Of a stretch of 64,000 nucleotides of DNA, positions 51,941-60,764 are shown piece after piece. The notes below the pieces were generated by a model. The model did no database searches. It saw only the letters and a list, made by a program, of their open reading frames with translations, and had not been told where the DNA came from. The stretch is from Chryseobacterium sp. 7 (GTDB lineage: Bacteria > Bacteroidota > Bacteroidia > Flavobacteriales > Weeksellaceae): the NCBI RefSeq assembly GCF_003663845.1, contig NZ_RCCA01000001.1, positions 1,674,001-1,738,000 on the forward strand, read 5' to 3'. The position numbers and the translations under genes are program-made. The number at the start of each line of letters is the position of its first letter. The stretch's first letter is position 1.

Positions 51941-54271
51941 TTAGAATTTGAAATTATAAGTGATGTTCGGTACCCAGCGAAACAGGGAAGTCTGCATGGC
52001 ACGGGTTGTTCCTGGTTGGTCAGGGTTATCTTCAAAGTTGATGGTATAGGCATTTTCCCTGCCATAAAGGTTGTAAATACCAAAAGTCCATGAACCGCGG
52101 AATCTTTTATTGGAAGCTGGTTCGTAAGTTGCACTCAGATCCATTCTGTGATAGGCCGGCATTCTGTCTGCATTTCTGTTGCTGTATTGGAATATGGTTT
52201 GTCCGTTAAGTTCATATTTTCCGGTAGGGAAGGTAACAGCATTTCCTGTACTGTATACAAACAATCCTGAAAAACTCCATTTAGGATTAAGCTGATAGGT
52301 GGCCACAATGGAAAGATCGTGAGTTTTGTCCATTCTGGCATTATACCACTCATTATTATTAATTCCATTGATTTTTCTTTCTGTTTTAGAAAGGGTATAG
52401 GAAATCCATCCTGTTAGTTTTCCGCTTTTCTTTTTGGCAATAAGTTCCAGACCGTAGGCTCTTCCTTTTCCAAATAACAATTCACTTTCTACATCCGCTC
52501 CTGTATCAAATCCAATCTGAGCTCCGTTTTTGAAGTCGATCTGATTCTTCATGTCCTTATAGTAAATCTCAGCATTCAATTCATAATTGTTATTATTGAA
52601 GTTTCGGCTGTATCCAAGACTGATCTGATCTGCAATTTCCGGTTTTACCGTATAACTGCTTCCAATCCATTGATCTGTAGGATTTCCACTATTGCTGTTG
52701 CTTAAAAGGTGAAGATTCTGTGTATTACGGGAATAACCTCCTTTTACACTGCTGACTTCATTAATGCGGTAATTAGCACTAATACGCGGTTCAAGATTCG
52801 TATATGTTTTCCCGAATTTTCCTTTCTCTAAGAAATTGCTGTCGGTAAGAACTCCATTTTCATAAGTATTGAAAGTATCTCCACCCAATACACTGAACAT
52901 AGAAAGCCTTAAACCATAATTGATCGTCAGCTTTTCTGTTGCCTTATAATCATCATTAATGTAAACTGCATTTTCCCATGAATATCTTGGGTTTCTTGTA
53001 AAACTGCTCACCGTGGTACCGGAAGCACTGCTTGGGGTAAGCGTATGATAAATAGATTGAAGACCAAAGCGTACAGAATGCTTGTTTCCAGCAAACCAGG
53101 TAAAATCCTGCTTAAGGTTCCAATCCCGTATTTTTGAATTTAAATCAAATACAGTATCATCATTTTTCAGACTGATTTTATAATCATAGTTGCTGTAGAT
53201 GAAAGACGTATTGGAGAATAGTTTACTGCTGATAATGCTGTTCCATCTCAATGTTGCCGTAGTATTTCCCCAGTCTGTATTGAAGGTATCTCCCAATCCC
53301 AGAACATCTCTTCCAAAATATCCGGAAAGGTAAATACGGTTGTTTTCATTGATCTGATAATTGGCTTTCAGGTTCAGATCATAAAAATATAATTTGTTGT
53401 CTTTATAGTCTTTATTGGTTTTAAGGAACAAATCGGCATAAGTTCTTCTTCCCGAAACAATGAATGAAGATTTTTCCTTCTGAATAGGCCCTTCCACACT
53501 CAGCCTGCTGCTGATAAGACCAATTCCTCCGTTAAGGTTATAGTCTTTATTGTTCCCATCTTTCATTTTTACATCCAGTACAGAAGAAAGACGGCCTCCG
53601 TATTGAGCAGGGCTGTTTCCTTTAATGATACTGGCATCTTTCAGGGCATCACTGTTGAAGGTACTGAAAAACCCAAGAAGGTGAGACGCATTATAAACAG
53701 GAGCTTCGTCCAGTAATATCAGGTTTTGGTCGGTAGCCCCGCCTCTTACGCTGAATCCGCTGCTTCCCTCACCGTTGCTTTTAATACCCGGTAAAAGCTG
53801 TATGGTTTTCATGACATCTTTTTCCCCGAAAAGAACAGGCAGTTTTTCTATATTCTTAATGCTTAACGTTTCCGCTCCCATCTGGGCTGAGGTTAAGTTT
53901 TTGTCCTTTTTAATACCGGTGATCACCACCTCATCAATGGCTTTTTCTGTAGTTTCTGACGGCAGCAGAGGAAGATCAAGCTTTATATTCTGATCCACTT
54001 TAATCTGCTGTTCAAAATCTTGATATCCCGGATTGGAAATAATGATGGTGTAATTGCCTTCAGGTAATGATAGCGAATAAAATCCATATTCATTGGCAAC
54101 AACGTTGATGGTGGGATCTTCACTTACTTTTACCGATACTCCTATCAGTAGTTCTCCGTTCTTTTTGTCTTTCACGGTTCCGCTGACAGAATAGGTTTTT
54201 TGAGCCATTGCCAGGGTGCTGAAGCAGAGCGCAGCGGTGGCAGCGGTAATTTTTAAAAAGGATGTTTGCAT
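51941..54271 (-). CDS. TonB-dependent outer-membrane receptor
   Basis: A 776-residue receptor: signal MQTSFLKITAATAALCFSTLAMAQ, an N-terminal carboxypeptidase-regulatory-like Ig domain (YSVSGTVKDKKNGELLIGVSVKV), a plug (LPVLFGEKDVMKTIQLLPGIKSNGEGSSGFSVRGGATDQNLILLDEAPVYN) and a long barrel ending WVPNITYNFKF. Pairing with DUF4249 suggests uptake of something other than a classical siderophore; substrate unknown. A palindrome lies about 85 bp upstream at 54352. Confidence 0.92.
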   Translation of the reverse strand: MQTSFLKITAATAALCFSTLAMAQKTYSVSGTVKDKKNGELLIGVSVKVSEDPTINVVANEYGFYSLSLPEGNYTIIISNPGYQDFEQQIKVDQNIKLDLPLLPSETTEKAIDEVVITGIKKDKNLTSAQMGAETLSIKNIEKLPVLFGEKDVMKTIQLLPGIKSNGEGSSGFSVRGGATDQNLILLDEAPVYNASHLLGFFSTFNSDALKDASIIKGNSPAQYGGRLSSVLDVKMKDGNNKDYNLNGGIGLISSRLSVEGPIQKEKSSFIVSGRRTYADLFLKTNKDYKDNKLYFYDLNLKANYQINENNRIYLSGYFGRDVLGLGDTFNTDWGNTTATLRWNSIISSKLFSNTSFIYSNYDYKISLKNDDTVFDLNSKIRDWNLKQDFTWFAGNKHSVRFGLQSIYHTLTPSSASGTTVSSFTRNPRYSWENAVYINDDYKATEKLTINYGLRLSMFSVLGGDTFNTYENGVLTDSNFLEKGKFGKTYTNLEPRISANYRINEVSSVKGGYSRNTQNLHLLSNSNSGNPTDQWIGSSYTVKPEIADQISLGYSRNFNNNNYELNAEIYYKDMKNQIDFKNGAQIGFDTGADVESELLFGKGRAYGLELIAKKKSGKLTGWISYTLSKTERKINGINNNEWYNARMDKTHDLSIVATYQLNPKWSFSGLFVYSTGNAVTFPTGKYELNGQTIFQYSNRNADRMPAYHRMDLSATYEPASNKRFRGSWTFGIYNLYGRENAYTINFEDNPDQPGTTRAMQTSLFRWVPNITYNFKF

Positions 54272-54351
54272 TAGTTTATTTTAAAGTAGTAGATCTCTGT
54301 TATATGAATTAATATTTAAGTGGTATACGATTAGTTAGATGAATAGGGGAT

Positions 54352-54367
54352 TTGTTACACGTAACAA
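54352..54367. promoter_or_regulatory. Candidate operator upstream of the receptor-DUF4249 operon
   Basis: TTGTTAC-AC-GTAACAA: perfect 7-bp arms spaced by two bases, 81 bp upstream of the receptor start codon. No T run on either side, so an operator is more likely than a terminator. The rest of 54368-54585 shows no gene. Confidence 0.38.
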
Positions 54368-54585
54368 TTTAATTATGAAATAAATCCATGGAAAGAACAG
54401 GTTTTGGGAAATGGTAAAAGCAAGGATAGAATAAGAGTGTTACATAAAAAATAATATTATGCATGGTATATTGTTTTATTGATGTTTTTCAATTGATTTT
54501 GTTAGAAAACAAATTATTAACGCTTATGGATTGAATTTTATTATCATCATGTATTAAAATAAAAAAATAACCTTTCAGCAGGCTA

Positions 54586-55569
54586 TTACCTGTTCCTGAT
54601 TTTACTCGGAAGAATATTGAATTTTCTTTTAAATGCGGATGAAAAATGTCTCGGATTTTTATAGCCAATACTGTCGGAAATTTCACTGATATTCAGATCA
54701 CTGTCCAGAAGCATTCTTTTTGCCTGTTCCATTTTGAGATCATTCCAGAAACCAAAAACAGTAGTTCCGAAAAGCTCCTTAAAACCTTTCTTTAAAGTGA
54801 ATTCATTGGTTCCTACTAGATGGGCAAGATCATTCAGAGAGTTGTCTATAGCCAGATTATTCATAATATAATCTCTTACGGCGTACATCTTTTCTATATC
54901 TTTTTTCTGAAGAGAAGAAGGTAAGATTCCATTATCAAAAAACTGTTCGAGCTGCAGCAAAAGGAGTTCGCTCACTTTAGCCTCAAGGTAAATCCGTTTG
55001 AAAGTACCTTTTCTGTTGCAGTGGATGATGTCATTCAGAATGTGATACATTTCCTGAGTGATGCGGTTATGCTCAGTCTGAATGAGGGCTGAATTTTGCC
55101 TTTCAATTGAATTTCTGAATAGTTCAAACAATCCGGAATGTTCCGGGAGAAACTTTTTAAAGAATTCCGGAGCGAGATTGATTTCAAATAAATACATTTC
55201 CGGACCTTCAAACTCCATTCTGCCTTCCATATGATGGGCATAAATAATATTATGCTGATAACTGTCGAACTCTACAGTTTTCTGGAAGTTTCCTGAAATG
55301 GCTTTACTCTTTCCCTTTAATGTAAAATGCATTTCTACCGAATCAAAATCACTTTCAAGATACAATTCAAGCCGATTGGACAATGAAATATTCCCGAAAC
55401 TGATATGAACATTGGCAAAACTTATTTCATGATAAAAACCATTTCCATAGGGAGGATAGAGCTGCGTGATGCATTCCTGAAGATCTCCGTCATTAAAGAA
55501 ATAAGGACCAGAATAATTTCTTTCCATCAATATATTTCCAATATTTCCATCATACAGTCTTAATGTCAT
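54586..55569 (-). CDS. AraC-family transcriptional regulator
   Basis: A 327-residue regulator. The N-terminal 200 residues form a ligand-sensing region with no domain I can name. The C-terminal double HTH is clear: MNNLAIDNSLNDLAHLVGTNEFTLKKGFKELFGTTVFGFWNDLKMEQAKRML and NISEISDSIGYKNPRHFSSAFKRKFNILPSKIR. It resembles iron-regulated PchR-type AraC proteins in length and layout. It lies immediately upstream of the TonB receptor operon in the same direction and may control it. Confidence 0.9.
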   Translation of the reverse strand: MTLRLYDGNIGNILMERNYSGPYFFNDGDLQECITQLYPPYGNGFYHEISFANVHISFGNISLSNRLELYLESDFDSVEMHFTLKGKSKAISGNFQKTVEFDSYQHNIIYAHHMEGRMEFEGPEMYLFEINLAPEFFKKFLPEHSGLFELFRNSIERQNSALIQTEHNRITQEMYHILNDIIHCNRKGTFKRIYLEAKVSELLLLQLEQFFDNGILPSSLQKKDIEKMYAVRDYIMNNLAIDNSLNDLAHLVGTNEFTLKKGFKELFGTTVFGFWNDLKMEQAKRMLLDSDLNISEISDSIGYKNPRHFSSAFKRKFNILPSKIRNR

Positions 55570-55760
55570 TATGCTTCATTTTAGAATTTCCGTTTGGCGG
55601 AGTTTTTATTCCGTTTTGCGTACCCGTCCTGAAGAATATTTAGGGTAGTTTTGCACAAAGGTAACTATTATTTAGAATTATTCTTAATAATAAAAAAATG
55701 ATTTTCACAATTCATTATTAATAATATAAAAATTGCTAATCCATTAATTATATATAAATT

Positions 55761-56480
55761 ATGAAATTTTCAGACAAAATAAACTGGTCATTCGCAGCTG
55801 CAATAACGGTGTCGATATGTTGGATCATTGGTGATATTTATGTTGCAGGATTTGATCCGAACCCTTCAGAGTATCCAATGTTCTCAAAGACTTATGCTGA
55901 TCAGGTGAATGTAGAATTTGCGACTTTAATGTTGGAAGGTTCTACCTCAAGATTGATGTTTGGCGCACTGATAGGGGCTCTCACAGGTCCTTTGCTGCTT
56001 CCTGCTACATGGCTGGTCTATCAGTTTTTTAAAGATACCCAAAAATGGTATGCAGTTTTTGTGTATTGGGTCTTACTGGCAGGTGCTGTTTTATCACCTT
56101 TAGGTCATGCCGGATTTTTCTATGTTGGAGAGATTTATAAAGCGGTTTACCATACAGATTCTTCTTCTCATCCTTATCTTCTGGAGACGGCAAGAGGTTT
56201 TATGAAAATGCTGAATATTGCCTGGGGAACAGCTATTGGCGTACTGGCAGTCGGATGGATTTCTTTTGCAACCAGCATCCTTTTGAATAAAACGCTGCTG
56301 CCAAGATGGATGGCTCTGCTGACTCCATTTGTACTGACTTTGTTTATCATTCCTATAAAAAGCCTTTTGCCGCTTCCTTATTCCGGATGGGTTGGGGGAG
56401 CAATATTCAATATTGCGTATCTGACATTTTTCAGCTCACTGCTTTTTATGTTCAGAAAGAAACTGTTTAATAAAATTTGA
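55761..56480 (+). CDS. DUF6796-like polytopic membrane protein
   Basis: A 239-residue protein with six hydrophobic segments (for example FAAAITVSICWIIGDIYVAG, LMFGALIGALTGPLLLPATWLVY, LLPRWMALLTPFVLTLFIIPI). Conserved-looking loops WIIGDIYVAGFDP and LSPLGHAGFFYVGEIYK. The family has no known role. It is divergent from the AraC gene, across a 190-bp gap with no other gene. Confidence 0.78.
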   Translation: MKFSDKINWSFAAAITVSICWIIGDIYVAGFDPNPSEYPMFSKTYADQVNVEFATLMLEGSTSRLMFGALIGALTGPLLLPATWLVYQFFKDTQKWYAVFVYWVLLAGAVLSPLGHAGFFYVGEIYKAVYHTDSSSHPYLLETARGFMKMLNIAWGTAIGVLAVGWISFATSILLNKTLLPRWMALLTPFVLTLFIIPIKSLLPLPYSGWVGGAIFNIAYLTFFSSLLFMFRKKLFNKI

Positions 56481-56526
56481 TTTTTAAAAATTTTACCATG
56501 ATAATAACTTGAAATAAATGAAGAGG

Positions 56527-56561
56527 AAAGTCTTTAAATCTTAGGATTTAGAGGCTTTTTG
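56527..56561 (+). terminator. Terminator after the DUF6796 gene
   Basis: A 14-bp stem AAAGTCTTTAAATC / GATTTAGAGGCTTT with two G-T pairs and a TTAG loop, then T run. Confidence 0.75.
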
Positions 56562-56623
56562 TATTAGAGACCATCATTTTGGGAATATTAACCTTATATT
56601 GGCTCAGAATTAAGCGGAAGAAT

Positions 56624-57226
56624 ATGGAAAATCTGAAAGTCTGGCTAAGGAAAAATGCCTCCACTGCAATACTGACTGTATTGTTTATCATTGTACTGGT
56701 GAATAAAGATGCAAAAGCCTGGCTGATGAGACAGGTTGCCTCCACAGGAATTCTCAATTCCAGTATATCTGATTCAAATGAAACGAAAAATATTCTTGCG
56801 AAAGCTTCCTATGCTGGTTTTACCCTGAAAAATGAAGATGGAACGGTTATTAATTTATCAGATTTACAGAATAAAGTCGTTTTCATTAATTTTTGGGCAT
56901 CATGGTGCCCTCCCTGCCGTGCAGAATTTCCGTCAGTTCAGGAATTGTATGCTCGGTACAAGAACAATCCGGACATCGTATTTCTTACCATCAATCTTGA
57001 TGATAATCCAGAACTTGGAAAATCTTATTTAAAAGAAAAAGGCTTTACGGTTCCTTTTTGGGTTCCGGCAGGTAATATTCCGGATACAATTTATAATGGA
57101 TCTTTACCCACAACAGTGGTATTGGATAAAAATGGGGAGATCCGTTTACACCATAAAGGATTGGCAGATTATAGCAAAGATTCATTTTATAAACAGATTG
57201 ATGAACTGCTGAAACAAAAACTTTAG
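56624..57226 (+). CDS. TlpA/ResA-like membrane-anchored thioredoxin
   Basis: About 200 residues from ATG 56624. An N-terminal anchor helix (STAILTVLFIIVLVN) is followed by a thioredoxin domain with the redox motif WASWCPPCRAEFPSVQELY and cis-Pro region SLPTTVVLDKNG. Expected on the outer face of the inner membrane, reducing disulfides in secreted proteins or cytochrome maturation. A frame upstream to 56579 would add residues before the anchor and lacks support. A Crp/Fnr gene follows 37 bp later. Confidence 0.88.
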   Translation: MENLKVWLRKNASTAILTVLFIIVLVNKDAKAWLMRQVASTGILNSSISDSNETKNILAKASYAGFTLKNEDGTVINLSDLQNKVVFINFWASWCPPCRAEFPSVQELYARYKNNPDIVFLTINLDDNPELGKSYLKEKGFTVPFWVPAGNIPDTIYNGSLPTTVVLDKNGEIRLHHKGLADYSKDSFYKQIDELLKQKL

Positions 57227-57263
57227 CGGTTTAAATTGTACTTTTATATCATAAAAACAAAGC

Positions 57264-57827
57264 ATGCCGGATCAGCTGAGAGCCCACATCGAAAAAATAA
57301 TTCCACTTAACGATGATGAATTTGAATTCATATCATCCTGTTTTGCCTATAAAAAATATAAAAAGCACCAGTTTTTAATACAGGAAAGAGAAGCGGTTCC
57401 TTACAATTATTTTGTACTGAAAGGTCTTCTGAAATTGGTATATACAGACGAAACGGGAAAAGAACATATTATCGGTTTTGCTATGGAAGACTGGTGGGAG
57501 ACAGATTTTCCTGCTTACTATCAGCAAAATACAGCAACAATGTCGCTGGAATGCCTGGAAGATACAGAAGTGCTATGCCTTAAGCTGGATGATTATAAAA
57601 AACTCTGTTCTCAGATTCCTAAACTGGAACATTTCTTCCTTGAAAAAGCCTACATGGGATTTATTACTGCCCAGCAGCGTACCATTTCCATGATGACAAC
57701 CGGAATAAAAGAACGCTATGATCAGCTTTTAAAAAAATATCCTTCTTTGGTTCAACGGGTTCCCAAATCTCTTTTGGCTGCTTATTTAGGCGTATCCAGG
57801 GAAACTTTAAGCCGCTTACCGTTATAA
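57264..57827 (+). CDS. Crp/Fnr-family transcriptional regulator (second)
   Basis: A 187-residue regulator with N-terminal cyclic-nucleotide-binding-like fold (EREAVPYNYFVLKGLLKLVYTDETGKEHIIGFAMEDWWETDF) and C-terminal HTH (SLLAAYLGVSRETLSRL). Effector unknown. Three bases after its stop begins a TGTGA-N6-TCACA palindrome, with a second at 57854, both before ridA; this makes ridA a likely target. Confidence 0.9.
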   Translation: MPDQLRAHIEKIIPLNDDEFEFISSCFAYKKYKKHQFLIQEREAVPYNYFVLKGLLKLVYTDETGKEHIIGFAMEDWWETDFPAYYQQNTATMSLECLEDTEVLCLKLDDYKKLCSQIPKLEHFFLEKAYMGFITAQQRTISMMTTGIKERYDQLLKKYPSLVQRVPKSLLAAYLGVSRETLSRLPL

Positions 57828-57829
57828 AT

Positions 57830-57867
57830 TGTGATGGCGCTCACATCATAATCGTGATCCGCATCAC
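57830..57867. promoter_or_regulatory. Two CRP-type palindromes upstream of ridA
   Basis: Site 1: TGTGA-TGGCGC-TCACA (57830-57845), a perfect 5-6-5 palindrome equal to the classical CRP consensus spacing. Site 2: GTGAT-CCGC-ATCAC (57854-57867), a perfect 5-4-5 palindrome of the same half-site. Centres are 23 bp apart, about two helical turns. They lie between the Crp/Fnr gene and ridA (ATG 57923). Confidence 0.62.
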
Positions 57868-57922
57868 ATGAATCTGCAGTATCTGTTCTGCAATTTTGCA
57901 TGGTAATAACAAATTCAATACA

Positions 57923-58312
57923 ATGGAAAAAAGAACAGTTAATCCATGGAAATGGCAGAATGAGAGAAGCTATTCTCAGGCTGTAGAAGTTAAAAACGTT
58001 GAAAGTACCCTATACTGCTCAGGACAGGCTGCAATTGATCCTGACGGCACATCCAGTGATAAGGATATGAAATCTCAGTTGGAGCAGGCCATTGCCAATC
58101 TGGAAGAAGTGATCTACTCAGCAGGATATGAATGTGAAGGCATTGTAAGATTAAATATTTATACAACCTCTACTGAAGAACTTTGGCCTCATTTTCCTAT
58201 TCTTCAGGAATGGATTGCCAAGCATAAGATTCAGCAGGCGGTAACAATGCTTGAAGTAAATGGCTTATTTGAAACCTTAAAGGTTGAACTTGAAGCTACC
58301 GTAGTGAAGTAA
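57923..58312 (+). CDS. RidA-family protein
   Basis: About 129 residues from ATG 57923 (MEKRTVNPWKWQNERSYSQAVEV). RidA/YjgF fold: YCSGQAAIDPDG, MKSQLEQAIANLEEVIYSAGYECEGIVRLNIYTTS and the final QQAVTMLEVNGLF. The Arg of the enamine-binding site is present in IVRLNIY. It probably removes reactive enamine/imine intermediates. Start 57896 would place extra residues over the regulatory region, so I reject it. Confidence 0.88.
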   Translation: MEKRTVNPWKWQNERSYSQAVEVKNVESTLYCSGQAAIDPDGTSSDKDMKSQLEQAIANLEEVIYSAGYECEGIVRLNIYTTSTEELWPHFPILQEWIAKHKIQQAVTMLEVNGLFETLKVELEATVVK

Positions 58313-58334
58313 ATCACAAACAAAATTTAAAACA

Positions 58335-58363
58335 GGCCTTCAAATGATCTTTGAAGGTTTTTT
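58335..58363 (+). terminator. Terminator after ridA
   Basis: Arms CCTTCAAA and TTTGAAGG around GATC-like loop, then six T. Confidence 0.8.
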
Positions 58364-58607
58364 CATGCAGTTAACTTTCCGTTCTGATATCTCATTACTG
58401 ATATTGAGTTTTTATTAAAAAATAAATGATTCTATTCTTAATTTTATAAAATATCATTTATGTATTGATGTGATTATATTTTTTAATATTCTTTAAAGTG
58501 CCATGCTTAATAGATTTTAACAAATAATGTATTCGTAATTGGGTATTTTTGTCTGTATATGAATGATTTTTATTGTTAAATATGTTTCACTTTTGTGTGA
58601 TTTTTGT

Positions 58608-58615
58608 TATATTTG
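58608..58615 (+). promoter_or_regulatory. Candidate -7 element of the surface protein gene
   Basis: TATATTTG is an exact match to TAnnTTTG, about 108 bp before ATG 58723. Upstream 58364-58607 is very AT-rich with no gene. Confidence 0.38.
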
Positions 58616-58722
58616 ATTTAGCAGAAAGTGATTATTTTAATTGAATTTATAATTTTAATTAAATAACTCTACTTTCATCTTTCAGAAAAGTATTTAAATA
58701 TTAACTAAAAAAAGAATCTATT

Positions 58723-59538
58723 ATGAAACGTAAACTCGTCTACTTTTTTTTACTTCTTTTGACAAGCAATTTTATTTCTTTGAGTGCGCAGGTAGGTATT
58801 AACACAACTAATCCACAGGGAGTATTTAATATTGATGGTGCAAAAGACAATCCAGCTACTGGGATTCCATCAGTAGCACAACAAGCTAATGATGTAGCTG
58901 TTACTGTTGGAGGAAATATGGGAATAGGAACTACAGTTCCCACCAATAAGCTCCATATCAATGGGACAGACCCATTGCGTCTGCAGGGGGTAGGGTCTGG
59001 AAACAGTGCAACAGATCCTCTGCTGGTCATTGATGCTAACGGCGTTGTAAAAAATATTGGTACGTTAGGTGCATTATCCATTCCTAGCCCAGCGGTTTTC
59101 CGTTTGGAAACTGCACAGACCAATTTTTTGCAGGCACAGGGATCTGGAGGATCGCAGGTAGTACCTATGACTATTATAAAAAATTCTATTCCGGGGCTTA
59201 CCTATAATGCGGGGACAAGTACCATAACTTTTCCGGCAGGTACTTATCAGATCACATTTGTTTATGAAGCAACACATAATGCTACAGGATGTACAGTCAG
59301 TTCTTATTTTGTAGATTTTCCCCTGAATGCCGGAACTTCAAGAATCCACAATACAGGAGCCCATTCGGAGGGAGCCCTTTCCAATCATGGAGGAACAATT
59401 ACCTATGCGACTACAGTTCCAGCCAACAGAAACTGGACGATCGCATTGGGAAGAGGGCAGTCAGGTAACTGTTCAGGCGCAGGAATGAATCTTTCTGCAA
59501 CCTCTACCCAGGTACTGGTCTTCCGAATTGGAGATTAA
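58723..59538 (+). CDS. Secreted surface-type protein with GIxTTNPQ repeats
   Basis: A 271-residue protein with signal peptide [23 protein letters not shown]. After it comes [20 protein letters not shown] and [16 protein letters not shown], the repeated 'G-I-x-T-T-x-P' blocks seen in many Chryseobacterium/Flavobacterium surface proteins and phage-tail-fibre-like proteins. The last 140 residues ([27 protein letters not shown] ... LVFRIGD) look like a C1q/TNF-like jelly roll. Role unknown; adhesion is a guess. Confidence 0.76.
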   Translation: MKRKLVYFFLLLLTSNFISLSAQVGINTTNPQGVFNIDGAKDNPATGIPSVAQQANDVAVTVGGNMGIGTTVPTNKLHINGTDPLRLQGVGSGNSATDPLLVIDANGVVKNIGTLGALSIPSPAVFRLETAQTNFLQAQGSGGSQVVPMTIIKNSIPGLTYNAGTSTITFPAGTYQITFVYEATHNATGCTVSSYFVDFPLNAGTSRIHNTGAHSEGALSNHGGTITYATTVPANRNWTIALGRGQSGNCSGAGMNLSATSTQVLVFRIGD

Positions 59539-59599
59539 TCTTTTTAATGTTCCCCAAAAAATAATTATCCAAGGAAGATTCTAATAACACAAATACTAA

Positions 59600-59626
59600 A
59601 GCACTGGCTTATGCTGGTGTTTTATT
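59600..59626 (+). terminator. Terminator after the surface protein gene
   Basis: Stem GCACTGGC / GCTGGTGT with TTAT loop and three G-T pairs, followed by four T. Confidence 0.6.
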
Positions 59627-59708
59627 GTATTAAATAAGTTGTTTCCGGATTTTTTTTAAACTAAAGCTTTTCATACATTTATTAGATCAATTCATAATCA
59701 TTATTAAG

Positions 59709-60497
59709 ATGAATATTCAGCTTTTTTCAAAAAATGCTTTAATAGGGGGTGCTACACAGGGAATAGGTGCCGGAATTGCCATTGAACTGGCAAAATGTGG
59801 AGCCAATGTTACCGTTATGGCCCGTAATGAAACAAAACTTAAAGATTTCGTTTCTGCACTGCCAATTATCAATCCTGATCAGAAACACGATTATCTGGTA
59901 GCAGATTTTTCGGATTTTCAAAGCTATAGAAAAATTATAGCCGAATATTTGAGTAAGCATTCAATTGATATTCTGGTCAATAATACCAATGGTCCGGAAC
60001 CAGGTTTAGCAGTAGACAAACAAACGGATGATTATCAAACAGCATTTGATCTTCTTTTTAAAACCGTTTGCGAAACAACGTTATTGGTTTTACCTCATAT
60101 GATCCAGCAGAAAAGTGGACGTATCATTAATGTTTCTTCTTTGTCGGTAAAAGAACCTATTGGAAATCTGGCTTTGTCCAATTCTATCCGTTCTGCAGTA
60201 ATTGCGTGGGCAAAGACACTTTCCAATGAAATTGCACAGCATAATATCACGGTAAATAATGTTTTAACAGGATATTTTGATACGGAACGAATTCAAAAAC
60301 TGGTAGCTCATGAAGCTCAGCAAAGTGGTGCTTCGGAAGAAGAAATAAAAAAGACGAGGGAAAATAAAATTCCGATGAAAAGATTCGGACAGCCGGAAGA
60401 ATATGGTCATTTGGTTGCTTTTCTGGCTTCAGAATATTCAAATTATCTTACAGGAACAAGCATTCCTCTGGACGGAGGGCTGAATAATACGTATTGA
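59709..60497 (+). CDS. Divergent short-chain dehydrogenase/reductase
   Basis: A 262-residue SDR. The cofactor loop GGATQGIGAGIA and VNNTNGPEP (NNAG equivalent) are present, as is GRIINVSSLSVKEPI with the catalytic Ser. The expected Tyr-x3-Lys is replaced by LALSNSIRSAV, so the catalytic Tyr and Lys are both missing, a feature of one divergent SDR subgroup. C-terminal GTSIPLDGGL is typical. Enzymatic activity is uncertain. Confidence 0.85.
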   Translation: MNIQLFSKNALIGGATQGIGAGIAIELAKCGANVTVMARNETKLKDFVSALPIINPDQKHDYLVADFSDFQSYRKIIAEYLSKHSIDILVNNTNGPEPGLAVDKQTDDYQTAFDLLFKTVCETTLLVLPHMIQQKSGRIINVSSLSVKEPIGNLALSNSIRSAVIAWAKTLSNEIAQHNITVNNVLTGYFDTERIQKLVAHEAQQSGASEEEIKKTRENKIPMKRFGQPEEYGHLVAFLASEYSNYLTGTSIPLDGGLNNTY

Positions 60498-60521
60498 AAT
60501 TACCATGTAAGAAACAAATAC

Positions 60522-60702
60522 TTTTTTAACCACAAAAGTCACAAAAGTTTTTGAAGCTATTTCTAAACTCCCAACTTTGCATATTAAAATACACTTAAGC
60601 TTATATAAAGCTTCGATTTCTTACTTATATGAACTTTTTACGATATTATTTTAACTTAATTAAATTAGGTTAGAACTTTTGTGACTTTTGTGGTTTAAAA
60701 AA
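60522..60702. repeat. Intergenic inverted-repeat element D
   Basis: The ends ACCACAAAAGTCACAAAAGT (left, from about 60529) and its inverse ACTTTTGTGACTTTTGTGGT (right, ending about 60695) match over 20 bp, with T and A runs outside. Each arm holds two ACAAAAG words. About 180 bp, no ORF. Confidence 0.72.
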
Positions 60703-60764
60703 TACTGAGTTAAATGTAATAAAACCTTTTCGTCAGTTGTCATATACATATTGGAAAATAGTAT

